Source: Bacteroidales bacterium
GTDB taxonomy: Bacteria; Bacteroidota; Bacteroidia; Bacteroidales; UBA932
DNA length: 16,914 bases
Assembly: GCA_017478685.1 (NCBI GenBank)
Contig: JAFVDC010000024.1
Coordinates: forward strand, 1-16,914
Reading direction: 5' to 3'
The first letter of the stretch is position 1; every line of letters begins with the position of its first letter. The notes beneath the pieces are model-generated. The model was not told the origin of the DNA, did no database searches, and saw only the letters and a list, made by a program, of their open reading frames with translations. Positions 1-5,742 of the stretch are shown here, in pieces. Position numbers and translations under genes: made by a program.

Positions 1-1
1 C

Positions 2-1018
2 ACCATGACACCGGACGACTCCATCCGCTACTACAAGTCCTTCTTCCGCGCCGCCTTCATGGCCATTGAGCCCGGAACAGGCCATGTGAAAGCGTATGTG
101 GGCGGCCCGGACTACCGCTACTTCAAATACGACAACGTGCGTCAGGGCAAGCGTCAGGTGGGATCTACCGTAAAGCCCTTCATCTACACCCAGGCAATGG
201 AATCCGGCATGACCCCCTGCGACCAGGTGCTCAACTCCCCCGTCGTCATAGTGACCAACAAGGACGGAGACACTTGGTCTCCCCAGGACACCCACGCAGA
301 CGGATCCATGGTGGACCTTACCTGGGGCCTTGCACATAGCTCCAACTCTGTTTCGGCCTATCTCATGAAGCAGCTGGGCCCGGAATCCATGGTCTCCATG
401 ATGAGGAAGATGGGTATCTCCGGCTTCATAGACCCCGTGGTATCCCTTTGCGTAGGCGCCGCAGACCTTTCAGTATATGATATGGTAACCGCCTACAACA
501 CCTACCCTTCCGGCGGCGTGTACACAAATCCCATATTCGTAACCCGCATAGAAGACTCTGAGGGCAATATCCTGGGGCAGTTCAGCACCCGGAAACATGA
601 AGCCTTGTCGCCAAGGGTAACCGGTGAAATGATTTCCATGATGAGGGCCGTGGTAGACCAGGGTACCGGCGTAAGGCTCAGGCTCAAATACGGCCTCAAA
701 GGTGAACTCGCCGGCAAGACCGGCACCACCAACGACAACTCAGACGGCTGGTTCATAGGCTACACGCCCCGTATCACCGCCGGCGTATGGGTTGGCTGCG
801 AAGACCGCTATGTGAGGTTCGCCAACAACAGCCTGGGACAGGGCGCAAACATGGCGCTTCCCATATGGGGGCTCTGGATGAAGAAGGTGCTGAAGGACGG
901 CACCCTGGGCATAACGGAGGCCGATGTCTTCCCCGAAGAACTGAAGGGTTCCTGGTGCGTCCCAGCCACGGAAACCGGCTCCCAGGAAACAGACCTTGAA
1001 GAATTTTATTTTGAATAA
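2..1018 (+). CDS. Class A penicillin-binding protein 1A, C-terminal part (5' end outside window)
   Basis: This is the transpeptidase half of a bifunctional peptidoglycan glycosyltransferase/transpeptidase, which cross-links stem peptides on the outer face of the inner membrane. Numbering from the ATG at position 5, the three penicillin-binding motifs are all present and in order: SxxK as STVK (Ser54, Lys57, in GSTVKPF), SxN as SSN (112-114) and KTG (238-240, in GKTGTTND), followed by the DGWFIGYTP stretch typical of PBP1A. The frame is open to the left edge, and the glycosyltransferase domain and membrane anchor must lie upstream, so the ATG at 5 is internal and not the real start. The C-terminal tail after about residue 305 is short and acidic. 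The stop overlaps the ddl start by one base (TAATG), so the two genes are very likely co-transcribed and translationally coupled. Family assignment is secure; mrcA/ponA naming would need the missing N-terminus. Confidence 0.95.
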   Translation, partial: TMTPDDSIRYYKSFFRAAFMAIEPGTGHVKAYVGGPDYRYFKYDNVRQGKRQVGSTVKPFIYTQAMESGMTPCDQVLNSPVVIVTNKDGDTWSPQDTHADGSMVDLTWGLAHSSNSVSAYLMKQLGPESMVSMMRKMGISGFIDPVVSLCVGAADLSVYDMVTAYNTYPSGGVYTNPIFVTRIEDSEGNILGQFSTRKHEALSPRVTGEMISMMRAVVDQGTGVRLRLKYGLKGELAGKTGTTNDNSDGWFIGYTPRITAGVWVGCEDRYVRFANNSLGQGANMALPIWGLWMKKVLKDGTLGITEADVFPEELKGSWCVPATETGSQETDLEEFYFE

Positions 1019-2037
1019 TGGCTAAGTATAAGTCAATTGCAGTTATTTACGGCTCAGACTCCTCAGAATGGGAGGTTTCGTGCCGAAGCGGAGAATTCAT
1101 CGCGTCCCGCATAGACGAATTCCGCTACGATGTCTATGAAATCTTTGCCCGTTTCGGCAAATGGAAACTTGTTGCCATGCGCAAGGCCAATTCCATGCGC
1201 ATGCCTTTCCCGGAAGGCGCCCAACCGGAAATTGACAAGACGGATTTTTCCGTGATGGTGCTTGGAGAAAAGGTCCAGCTGGACTTTGCATACATCATGC
1301 AGCACGGCGCTCCCGGAGAAACCGGCCTCCTGCAGGGCTACCTTGAGATGCTGGGCATTCCCCACTCCACCTGCAGCGCATTTGTCACCAGCGTGGCCTT
1401 TGACAAGTATTCCTGCAAGAGATATCTCCAGGATGCCGACTACGTGAAGTTCGCCCCGGACTGCGTCATCCGCCGCGGAGAAGACGTCCACAACTTCTGC
1501 AAGAAAGTCGGGGAGCGCCTCCAGTTCCCGGTGTTCGTAAAACCCACGGACAACGGCTCCAGCTTCGGCATAACAAGGGTGGAAAGGCCGGAGGACCTTG
1601 TTTCGGCCATTGGCTTTGCTTTCTCCGAAGGCCGAACGGTGATGGTGGAGCAGGGCATCCCCTGCCAGCACGAACTCACCTGCGCGGTGTACTCCGACGG
1701 CCCGGAGGTGAAGGCCCTGCCCGTCATCGAGATCATTTCCCAGACCGGATGGTTCGACTACGATGCCAAGTACAACGGCCTCAGCCGGGAAGTCTGCCCC
1801 GCCGAAATCCCGGACGAACTTTCCGTCCACGTGCAGGAAATCTCCAAGCGCATCTACCGCCACCTTGGCTGCAAGGGCCTGGTGAGGATAGACTATATTT
1901 CGGCCCCGGACGGCATCTACTTCCTGGAAGTGAACATTATCCCCGGCATGACAAACGCCTCCCTGGTGCCCAAGATGGTGCGTGCGGCAGGCATGGACAT
2001 GACCTACTTCCTCTCAAAGATTATTGACAACAGTTAA
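1018..2037 (+). CDS. ddl: D-alanine--D-alanine ligase
   Basis: Ddl joins two D-alanines using ATP in the cytoplasm to make the dipeptide at the end of the peptidoglycan stem. The 339-residue product has the ATP-grasp layout of the family: an N-terminal domain with HGAPGETG (from His96, the family's HGxxGE motif), the central GSSFGI loop (180-185), the flexible-loop region WFDYDAKY, and the C-terminal metal site with Asp292 (RIDY), Glu304 and Asn306 in EVNIIPGMT. Length is close to the usual 300-360 residues. The start was chosen because it overlaps the PBP1A stop by one base and gives a normal IAVIYGS N-terminal strand. No Shine-Dalgarno sequence is visible, as is common in Bacteroidota. The neighbours PBP1A and PrmC give a wall synthesis/translation operon. 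The GETG in place of the commoner GEDG looks like ordinary family variation and not a change of substrate. Confidence 0.95.
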   Translation: MAKYKSIAVIYGSDSSEWEVSCRSGEFIASRIDEFRYDVYEIFARFGKWKLVAMRKANSMRMPFPEGAQPEIDKTDFSVMVLGEKVQLDFAYIMQHGAPGETGLLQGYLEMLGIPHSTCSAFVTSVAFDKYSCKRYLQDADYVKFAPDCVIRRGEDVHNFCKKVGERLQFPVFVKPTDNGSSFGITRVERPEDLVSAIGFAFSEGRTVMVEQGIPCQHELTCAVYSDGPEVKALPVIEIISQTGWFDYDAKYNGLSREVCPAEIPDELSVHVQEISKRIYRHLGCKGLVRIDYISAPDGIYFLEVNIIPGMTNASLVPKMVRAAGMDMTYFLSKIIDNS

Positions 2038-2039
2038 TA

Positions 2040-2942
2040 ATGCTCCTTGCCGATTTCATCAAAAAAGGCGTAGCAGCGCTTGAGTCTTTGTACCCCACCG
2101 CCGAAGCCCACAACATTGTGCTGATGCTCTGCGAGAACATCCTGGGGACAAAGAGTTACACGCATATAGTAGAGCCCAAGTATAACATAGACCGGAAGTC
2201 GGAGCAGCCCCTGGCCGAAGCCATGCTGCGCCTGCAGGCCTCCGAGCCCATCCAGTATGTGATTGGGCGCTCGGATTTCTGCGGCCGTTCCTTCAAGGTT
2301 AATGGGAACGTCCTCATTCCCCGCCCGGAAACGGAACTCCTGGTAAGGGAAGCCATCAAGATTGCCGGCCGAATCCAGCGCATGCGCATCCCTTACGGGA
2401 AAAGCGCAGAGCCTGTCCGCATCCTGGACCTTTGCACAGGTTCCGGAAACATTGCGTGGTCCGTAGCCCTTGGCGTTCCCGGCGCAAGGGTTGTGGGCGT
2501 GGATATCTCCGAAGCCGCCCTGGATGTTGCCAGAAGCCAGAATTTTTCGGCCGACCTCAAGGCCAGCGGCGCCCTTGCCCCCACATTTGTTGCCGCCGAC
2601 ATCCTTGACACTGAGCAGGAATTCAACTACGGTTCCTTTGACCTTGTGCTGTCCAATCCTCCCTACATCATGGAAAAGGAGAAGCCGCTCATGAGAAAGA
2701 ACGTGGTGGACTTTGAACCGTCGCAGGCCCTCTTTGTCCCGGATGAAGATCCCCTGGTGTTTTACCGTGCAGTTGCCCGGTGGTCCCAGCGCTTCCTTTC
2801 CCCGGACGGCAAGGGCCTCACGGAGATAAACGAGGCCCTTCCCACGGAGACAGTGGGGGTTTTCAGGGACTCCGGATTTTCCGAGATCGACGTAGTGAAG
2901 GACTTTTTTGACAAAAAACGCTTTGTGTTTTACATGAAATAG
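2040..2942 (+). CDS. prmC: Peptide chain release factor N5-glutamine methyltransferase
   Basis: PrmC (HemK) methylates the glutamine of the GGQ motif in release factors RF1 and RF2 using S-adenosylmethionine, which raises termination efficiency. The protein is 300 residues, against about 280 in E. coli. It has the helical N-terminal substrate-binding domain (1-80), the PRPETE motif in VLIPRPETELL (about 100), the SAM-binding glycine loop DLCTGSGN (130-137), GVDIS at the end of strand 2, and the catalytic NPPY (206-209). NPPY together with PRPETE separates PrmC from the ribosomal-protein methyltransferase PrmB with fair confidence. The gene begins two bases after the ddl stop, and its own stop codon is the first part of the terminator stem, so it is the last gene of this operon. 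Confidence 0.95.
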   Translation: MLLADFIKKGVAALESLYPTAEAHNIVLMLCENILGTKSYTHIVEPKYNIDRKSEQPLAEAMLRLQASEPIQYVIGRSDFCGRSFKVNGNVLIPRPETELLVREAIKIAGRIQRMRIPYGKSAEPVRILDLCTGSGNIAWSVALGVPGARVVGVDISEAALDVARSQNFSADLKASGALAPTFVAADILDTEQEFNYGSFDLVLSNPPYIMEKEKPLMRKNVVDFEPSQALFVPDEDPLVFYRAVARWSQRFLSPDGKGLTEINEALPTETVGVFRDSGFSEIDVVKDFFDKKRFVFYMK

Positions 2943-2971
2943 GCATCTGAGATAACTCAGATGCCTTTTTT
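2941..2971 (+). terminator. Rho-independent terminator after prmC
   Basis: A perfect 11-bp stem (AGGCATCTGAG at 2941-2951, CTCAGATGCCT at 2956-2966) closes a four-base ATAA loop and runs into a T tract at 2966-2971. The stem starts inside the prmC stop codon. It ends the PBP1A-ddl-prmC transcript and separates it from the lipoprotein gene. Confidence 0.95.
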
Positions 2972-2976
2972 GAAAA

Positions 2977-3051
2977 TTATCCGTGTTACAACGTTTGAAA
3001 CGGATAACTCTTCTGAACTTTGTATCCGGAGCCGGGCTTTTAATCCGGATA
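2977..3051 (+). repeat. Four phased TATCCG/CGGATA half-sites (two tandem inverted repeats)
   Basis: Half-sites in alternating orientation lie at 2978-2983 (TATCCG), 3001-3006 (CGGATA), 3023-3028 (TATCCG) and 3046-3051 (CGGATA). They start 23, 22 and 23 bases apart, close to two helical turns each. They form two inverted repeats: TTATCCGT/ACGGATAA (2977-2984 and 3000-3007) and TATCCGGA/TCCGGATA (3023-3030 and 3044-3051). The array fills the gap between the prmC terminator and the lipoprotein start and brackets the candidate promoter. Same-face spacing suggests a cooperative DNA-binding regulator; this is inference. Confidence 0.7.
2994..3022 (+). promoter_or_regulatory. Candidate Bacteroidota promoter for the lipoprotein gene
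   Basis: A TTTG at 2994-2997 stands 17 bases before GAACTTTG at 3015-3022, which matches TAnnTTTG at all but the first defined base. Spacing is a little short of the usual 19-21. Transcription would start near 3026, inside the second inverted repeat, giving a leader of roughly 34 bases. It is weaker than the vapB and hicA promoters. Confidence 0.45.
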
Positions 3052-3059
3052 TAGAGAAT

Positions 3060-4220
3060 ATGAAAAAGTTTTTTGCCATTGCAGTGCTAGCCATTTCGAT
3101 ATGCGGCTGCAGGAAAGTAGAGATTGTGAGTGAACCTGAAACGGCCCGGGAGGAAGCGCCGGGATTTGTGGCGCTTGAAGACGTCGCCCGGATTTTCGCC
3201 GGCCTTCCAATAGGAGTGGGACAGGTGACGGAGGTGCACGACGCCGCATCTTCTTCGGCCGGAAACGGCTACGACGAAGAATACCTCATGAAAGACCTCT
3301 TTGCGGCCCCGGGATGCGGGGTTGGGGACGAGCCTTCCAAGGCCGCCGGGAACTACGAAAAACCGCTGAGGGAACTTCTCCTAGAGGCTCTTGCCTCCGA
3401 CACCAAGGCCCATGACGGGGCCCGGTGGCTGGACTCGCTGTCCGTTTCCGACGTCCAGATCTACTGGCCGTACTCGGAGGACTGGGACGGGAAACAGCTT
3501 CCGGTTATAACCTTCGACCCCGGAGACCTTGCCACAAGCAACGTGGGTTACGCCCTGAGGGCCGAGGGCGGCTATGACAAGGTAATGGTAGACGAAAAAA
3601 TGGCGGCCGAAAGGCCTGTGTGGGTGATGAACCGCAACTCCGACGCCGACTACAAATCCCTTGAGATGAGGCGCCGCGAAGACCCTTCCTGGGGAAACGG
3701 AGGCGGGGACATCATAGTTCGGCCTTCAACAAAGGCCTCAGAGCCGGACTTCAAGACCCTGGTCCTTCGCTCTTTCACCGCCAAACGCCAGTACGACAGC
3801 TGGTTTGCCGGCGGGGCCGAATTTTTTGTGAAACTTGGAAGCATAGACTCTTTCAGGGCATCAACAGAGGCCGAACTGAGGCTGTACGAGCCCACGGTAA
3901 CGGATTTCATGATTGTGGTGAAGCGGAAGCAGGTTGGGGAGGAGATCCCTTTCAACGCCGTGCTGGTGAGCGAATGGACAAAAGGGCTCACAACCTGCGC
4001 ATTCATGATTACGGAGGACGACGGAGGCACCCGAACTTCCTGGAAGTGCAACGCCACGGTAAAGATAAGTTCCAAGAGCTACGGCATTGAACTGGAGATT
4101 CCCCTGTACACCCGCGATGACGTTGTGTGGCGCGGTTCCCTCACCCGGGGCTACATAGAAAAGTATAACGGCACGGTTGGCCATTTTGGGGACGTGGACC
4201 TTGTTCTGGAGCTTATCTGA
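3060..4220 (+). CDS. Putative lipoprotein of unknown function
   Basis: I do not recognise the family. The 386-residue product opens with a lipoprotein signal peptide: MKK, a hydrophobic stretch (4-14) and ICGC, with Cys17 as the likely lipidated residue. The mature part is soluble-looking and acidic, with no obvious transmembrane segment. Visible features include a conserved-looking GNGYDEEYLMKDLF segment (about 81-94), a WPYSEDWDG segment (about 145-153), a glycine-rich GNGGGD loop (about 219-224) and several predicted beta strands in the last third, ending FGDVDLVLEL. The start at 3060 is preferred over an in-frame ATG at 2961 because 2961 lies within the terminator stem and because 3060 gives a proper signal peptide. 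The gene stands alone between a terminator and the vapBC promoter, with its own candidate promoter and the half-site array, so it is probably separately regulated. Confidence 0.8.
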   Translation: MKKFFAIAVLAISICGCRKVEIVSEPETAREEAPGFVALEDVARIFAGLPIGVGQVTEVHDAASSSAGNGYDEEYLMKDLFAAPGCGVGDEPSKAAGNYEKPLRELLLEALASDTKAHDGARWLDSLSVSDVQIYWPYSEDWDGKQLPVITFDPGDLATSNVGYALRAEGGYDKVMVDEKMAAERPVWVMNRNSDADYKSLEMRRREDPSWGNGGGDIIVRPSTKASEPDFKTLVLRSFTAKRQYDSWFAGGAEFFVKLGSIDSFRASTEAELRLYEPTVTDFMIVVKRKQVGEEIPFNAVLVSEWTKGLTTCAFMITEDDGGTRTSWKCNATVKISSKSYGIELEIPLYTRDDVVWRGSLTRGYIEKYNGTVGHFGDVDLVLELI

Positions 4221-4240
4221 TATGGGTGCGGCAGCATTAA

Positions 4241-4274
4241 ATGTTGTTACAGATTTGCTTTTCTGTAATAACAT
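4241..4274 (+). promoter_or_regulatory. Inverted repeat enclosing the -33 box, likely autoregulatory operator
   Basis: A 12-bp inverted repeat (ATGTTGTTACAG at 4241-4252, CTGTAATAACAT at 4263-4274, one mismatch) is separated by ten bases that contain the -33 TTTG. The right arm ends three bases before the -7 box. A protein bound here would block the sigma factor. Antitoxins of AbrB type commonly repress their own operon, so the operator role is a reasonable inference. Confidence 0.65.
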
Positions 4275-4285
4275 TCCTACCTTTG
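4254..4285 (+). promoter_or_regulatory. Bacteroidota promoter for the AbrB/PIN module
   Basis: TTTG at 4254-4257, a 20-base spacer and TACCTTTG at 4278-4285 match the Bacteroidota sigma consensus exactly. Transcription should start near 4289, leaving about 18 bases before the ATG at 4307. This places the in-frame ATG at 4241 upstream of the transcript and rules it out as the start. Confidence 0.85.
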
Positions 4286-4306
4286 TCATTGAAATGGACA
4301 AAAGTC

Positions 4307-4609
4307 ATGGAAACAACAATCATAAAGATTGGCAACAGCCGAGGCATAATCATTCCGGCATCAATTCTCAAGAAGTTTCACGTGAAGGAAGGAAGCAAGG
4401 TAAGACTTGACGAAAAAGACGGCGCGTTCACTCTTAGTTTCATTGAGGAAGAGGAGCCTTATACCGGGCCTTATACCGGACCTTTCAAGGCTCTCAAGGA
4501 CCTTGTAGATGAAGACGCCTGGGGCGGCAAAGACATGGATCCCGTGGAATATGTGAGGCAGCTCAGGGATTCCACCGGAAAAGAAGGTAAGTTTATTCCT
4601 GAATGGTAG
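4307..4609 (+). CDS. vapB: AbrB/MazE-type antitoxin of a PIN toxin module
   Basis: The 100-residue protein is the antitoxin that neutralises the downstream PIN nuclease and, by analogy with the family, represses its own operon. Residues 1-45 form a swapped-hairpin SpoVT/AbrB DNA-binding domain: TIIKIGNSRGIIIPASILKK is the typical signature, followed by a VKEGSKVRLDEKDGAFTLSF strand pair. Residues 46-100 are an acidic, probably disordered tail that would wrap the toxin. The linker carries a duplicated YTGP encoded by a perfect 12-bp tandem repeat. The start at 4307 was chosen over an in-frame ATG at 4241 because the promoter and operator lie between them and because the AbrB domain begins directly at 4307. 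The stop is four bases before the toxin ATG, the usual antitoxin-toxin arrangement. The DNA is more AT-rich than the flanking housekeeping genes. Confidence 0.88.
   Translation: METTIIKIGNSRGIIIPASILKKFHVKEGSKVRLDEKDGAFTLSFIEEEEPYTGPYTGPFKALKDLVDEDAWGGKDMDPVEYVRQLRDSTGKEGKFIPEW
4456..4479 (+). repeat. Perfect 12-bp tandem duplication inside the antitoxin
   Basis: GCCTTATACCGG occurs twice without a gap (4456-4467 and 4468-4479). It is in frame and encodes YTGP twice, at the junction of the DNA-binding domain and the toxin-binding tail. Confidence 0.9.
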
Positions 4610-4613
4610 AATT

Positions 4614-5006
4614 ATGTATTTGATAGATTCTGATATCCTGATTGCATTAAGCAAAGGACAGGTCTCGATTCAGGAAAAGATGACCCGGGCCGGTTTGGAC
4701 AATTGCGCCATTTCTGAAATATCCTTGGCGGAATTATATGTGGGGGCATATAAAACCAAAAGCAAAAGACGCGAATCCGTACTGGCTTTTTTGGAACAGC
4801 TTGTTGCCATAATTCCTATTTCTTCGGCAATCAAGAAATACGCCCTTATCCGAACCCAACTGGAGGCCCTGGGCATTCGTCTGGAAGACATGGACCTTTT
4901 CATTGCAGCAACGGCGCTGGTCAATGACTACACGCTGGTAACCCATAACACCCGGCACTTCTCACGCATCCCCGGGCTCAAACTTGAAGACTGGATAGAG
5001 GAATAA
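4614..5006 (+). CDS. vapC: PIN-domain ribonuclease toxin (VapC family)
   Basis: The 130-residue protein has the size and motif order of a VapC toxin, a Mg-dependent ribonuclease that cleaves tRNA or other structured RNA when freed from its antitoxin. Acidic active-site residues are in place: Asp5 in MYLIDSDIL, Glu40 in SLAELYVGA, Asp94 in EDMDLFIAATAL. The closing motif TLVTHNTRHFSRIPGLKLEDW is the standard PIN C-terminus (Asn112 in the THN loop). Nothing suggests inactivation. It starts four bases after the antitoxin stop, consistent with coupling. VapC and FitB toxins share this architecture, and the cellular target cannot be read from sequence. Confidence 0.92.
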   Translation: MYLIDSDILIALSKGQVSIQEKMTRAGLDNCAISEISLAELYVGAYKTKSKRRESVLAFLEQLVAIIPISSAIKKYALIRTQLEALGIRLEDMDLFIAATALVNDYTLVTHNTRHFSRIPGLKLEDWIEE

Positions 5007-5019
5007 CCGTCTTTCTCAA

Positions 5020-5074
5020 GGTCAAATACCAAACACTGCTATACGTCAATTGACGCATAGTGGTAGTTTTGACC
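5020..5074 (+). promoter_or_regulatory. Long imperfect palindrome between vapC and hicA
   Basis: The centre is a perfect 12-bp palindrome CGTCAATTGACG (5044-5055), extended by CTAT/ATAG with one mismatch per arm (5039-5060). Outer arms GGTCAAA (5020-5026) and TTTGACC (5068-5074) also match, with about five extra bases bulged on the left. It ends 17 bases before the hicA -33 box, so an upstream operator for HicB is plausible. In RNA it could also act as a weak terminator for vapC, since TTTT follows the inner stem. Confidence 0.55.
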
Positions 5075-5091
5075 ATATTCTCATACTATTT

Positions 5092-5123
5092 TTTGGAAAA
5101 CAATAGAAATTTAGTTACTTTTG
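5092..5123 (+). promoter_or_regulatory. Bacteroidota promoter touching the hicA start codon
   Basis: TTTG at 5092-5095, a 20-base spacer and TACTTTTG at 5116-5123 fit the consensus exactly. Only one base separates the -7 box from the hicA ATG at 5125. The transcription start would normally fall about four bases after the box (near 5127), so the hicA mRNA would be leaderless or nearly so. Confidence 0.75.
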
Positions 5124-5124
5124 C

Positions 5125-5316
5125 ATGAGCAAAAAAGTTAAGGAGATCATTCTCTTATTAGAAATAAACGGGTGGAGACATGTAAGAACCAGAGGTGATC
5201 ACAGAGTTTTCAAGAAGATTGGAAACTCAAAGAACATCAGTGTTCCAGGGAAAGACAGCGGAGACTTGGCCGAAGGCACTTACAAAAAGATACTCAAAGA
5301 TGCAGGATTAAACTAG
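5125..5316 (+). CDS. hicA: HicA-family mRNA interferase toxin
   Basis: The 63-residue protein is a HicA (YcfA-like) toxin, a small double-stranded-RNA-binding-fold ribonuclease that cleaves mRNA independently of ribosomes. Visible family features are the N-terminal helix KVKEIILLLEINGW, the strand with the catalytic histidine in RTRGDHRVFKK (His26; the usual motif is GSH, here GDH), the strand ISVPGK and the final helix TYKKILKDAGL. Length is typical. There is no in-frame ATG, GTG or TTG shortly downstream, so 5125 is the only credible start even though it abuts the -7 promoter box. HicB follows after eight bases. The region is AT-rich compared with its surroundings, consistent with an acquired module. 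Confidence 0.88.
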   Translation: MSKKVKEIILLLEINGWRHVRTRGDHRVFKKIGNSKNISVPGKDSGDLAEGTYKKILKDAGLN

Positions 5317-5324
5317 ATATTGAT

Positions 5325-5729
5325 ATGAATATTCTACATGCAGTTATTGAACGCGCAGAGCACAATTACTCTGCATATGTTGAAGAGGTAGACGGAGTTG
5401 GCGGCATTGGTGACACCCTTGAAGAAGTGAAAAAAAGCTTAGAGGAAGGCCTGGTGGTTTTGAAAGAAGCTTGCATCGATTTTGGAGATCCTGTTCCGGA
5501 ACCTCTTAAAGACCAGTACCAACTGGTATTCAGAATGGACACAAAGTCCTTTCTGCAGATGTACTGCAAAATATTCACAAAGTCGGCACTTGAACGTCTT
5601 ACAGGAATCAACCAGAAGCAACTGTGGCATTATGCCAATGGAATCACAAAACCCCGGCCGGCACAAGTTCAAAAAATAGAAAATGCACTGCACAAACTTG
5701 GGGAAGAGCTGATTTCGCTGGAATTGTAA
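5325..5729 (+). CDS. hicB: HicB-family antitoxin with C-terminal helix-turn-helix
   Basis: The 134-residue protein pairs with HicA. Residues 1-65 form the partial RNase H-like HicB domain that covers the toxin active site (VIERAEHNYSAYVEEVDGV, then GDTLEEVKKSLEEGLVVL). Residues about 75-128 look like a helix-turn-helix of the XRE type (SALERLTGINQKQLWHYANG, then ITKPRPAQVQKIENAL), so it should bind DNA and probably represses the module. The palindrome at 5020-5074 is the best operator candidate. This two-domain layout is one of the standard HicB forms. The gene starts eight bases after hicA, and its stop is 13 bases before the next gene, which has its own -7 box in that gap. Confidence 0.87.
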   Translation: MNILHAVIERAEHNYSAYVEEVDGVGGIGDTLEEVKKSLEEGLVVLKEACIDFGDPVPEPLKDQYQLVFRMDTKSFLQMYCKIFTKSALERLTGINQKQLWHYANGITKPRPAQVQKIENALHKLGEELISLEL

Positions 5730-5737
5730 TAACTTTG
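5730..5737 (+). promoter_or_regulatory. -7 promoter box for the U32 gene
   Basis: TAACTTTG at 5730-5737 matches TAnnTTTG exactly, directly after the hicB stop. I see no matching -33 TTTG at 19-21 bases upstream. If it is used, transcription begins near 5741, two bases before the ATG at 5743. Confidence 0.5.
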
Positions 5738-5742
5738 ACGCT

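Noticed and set aside
1063..1863. Minus-strand open frame of 266 codons opposite ddl
   Set aside because: Antisense shadow of a well-supported gene; the composition is typical of a reversed GC-rich frame.
2961..3059. Upstream in-frame ATG for the lipoprotein
   Set aside because: It lies inside the prmC terminator, and the added residues would bury the signal peptide.
4241..4306. Upstream in-frame ATG for the antitoxin
   Set aside because: It precedes the promoter and is part of the operator repeat; the AbrB domain begins at 4307.
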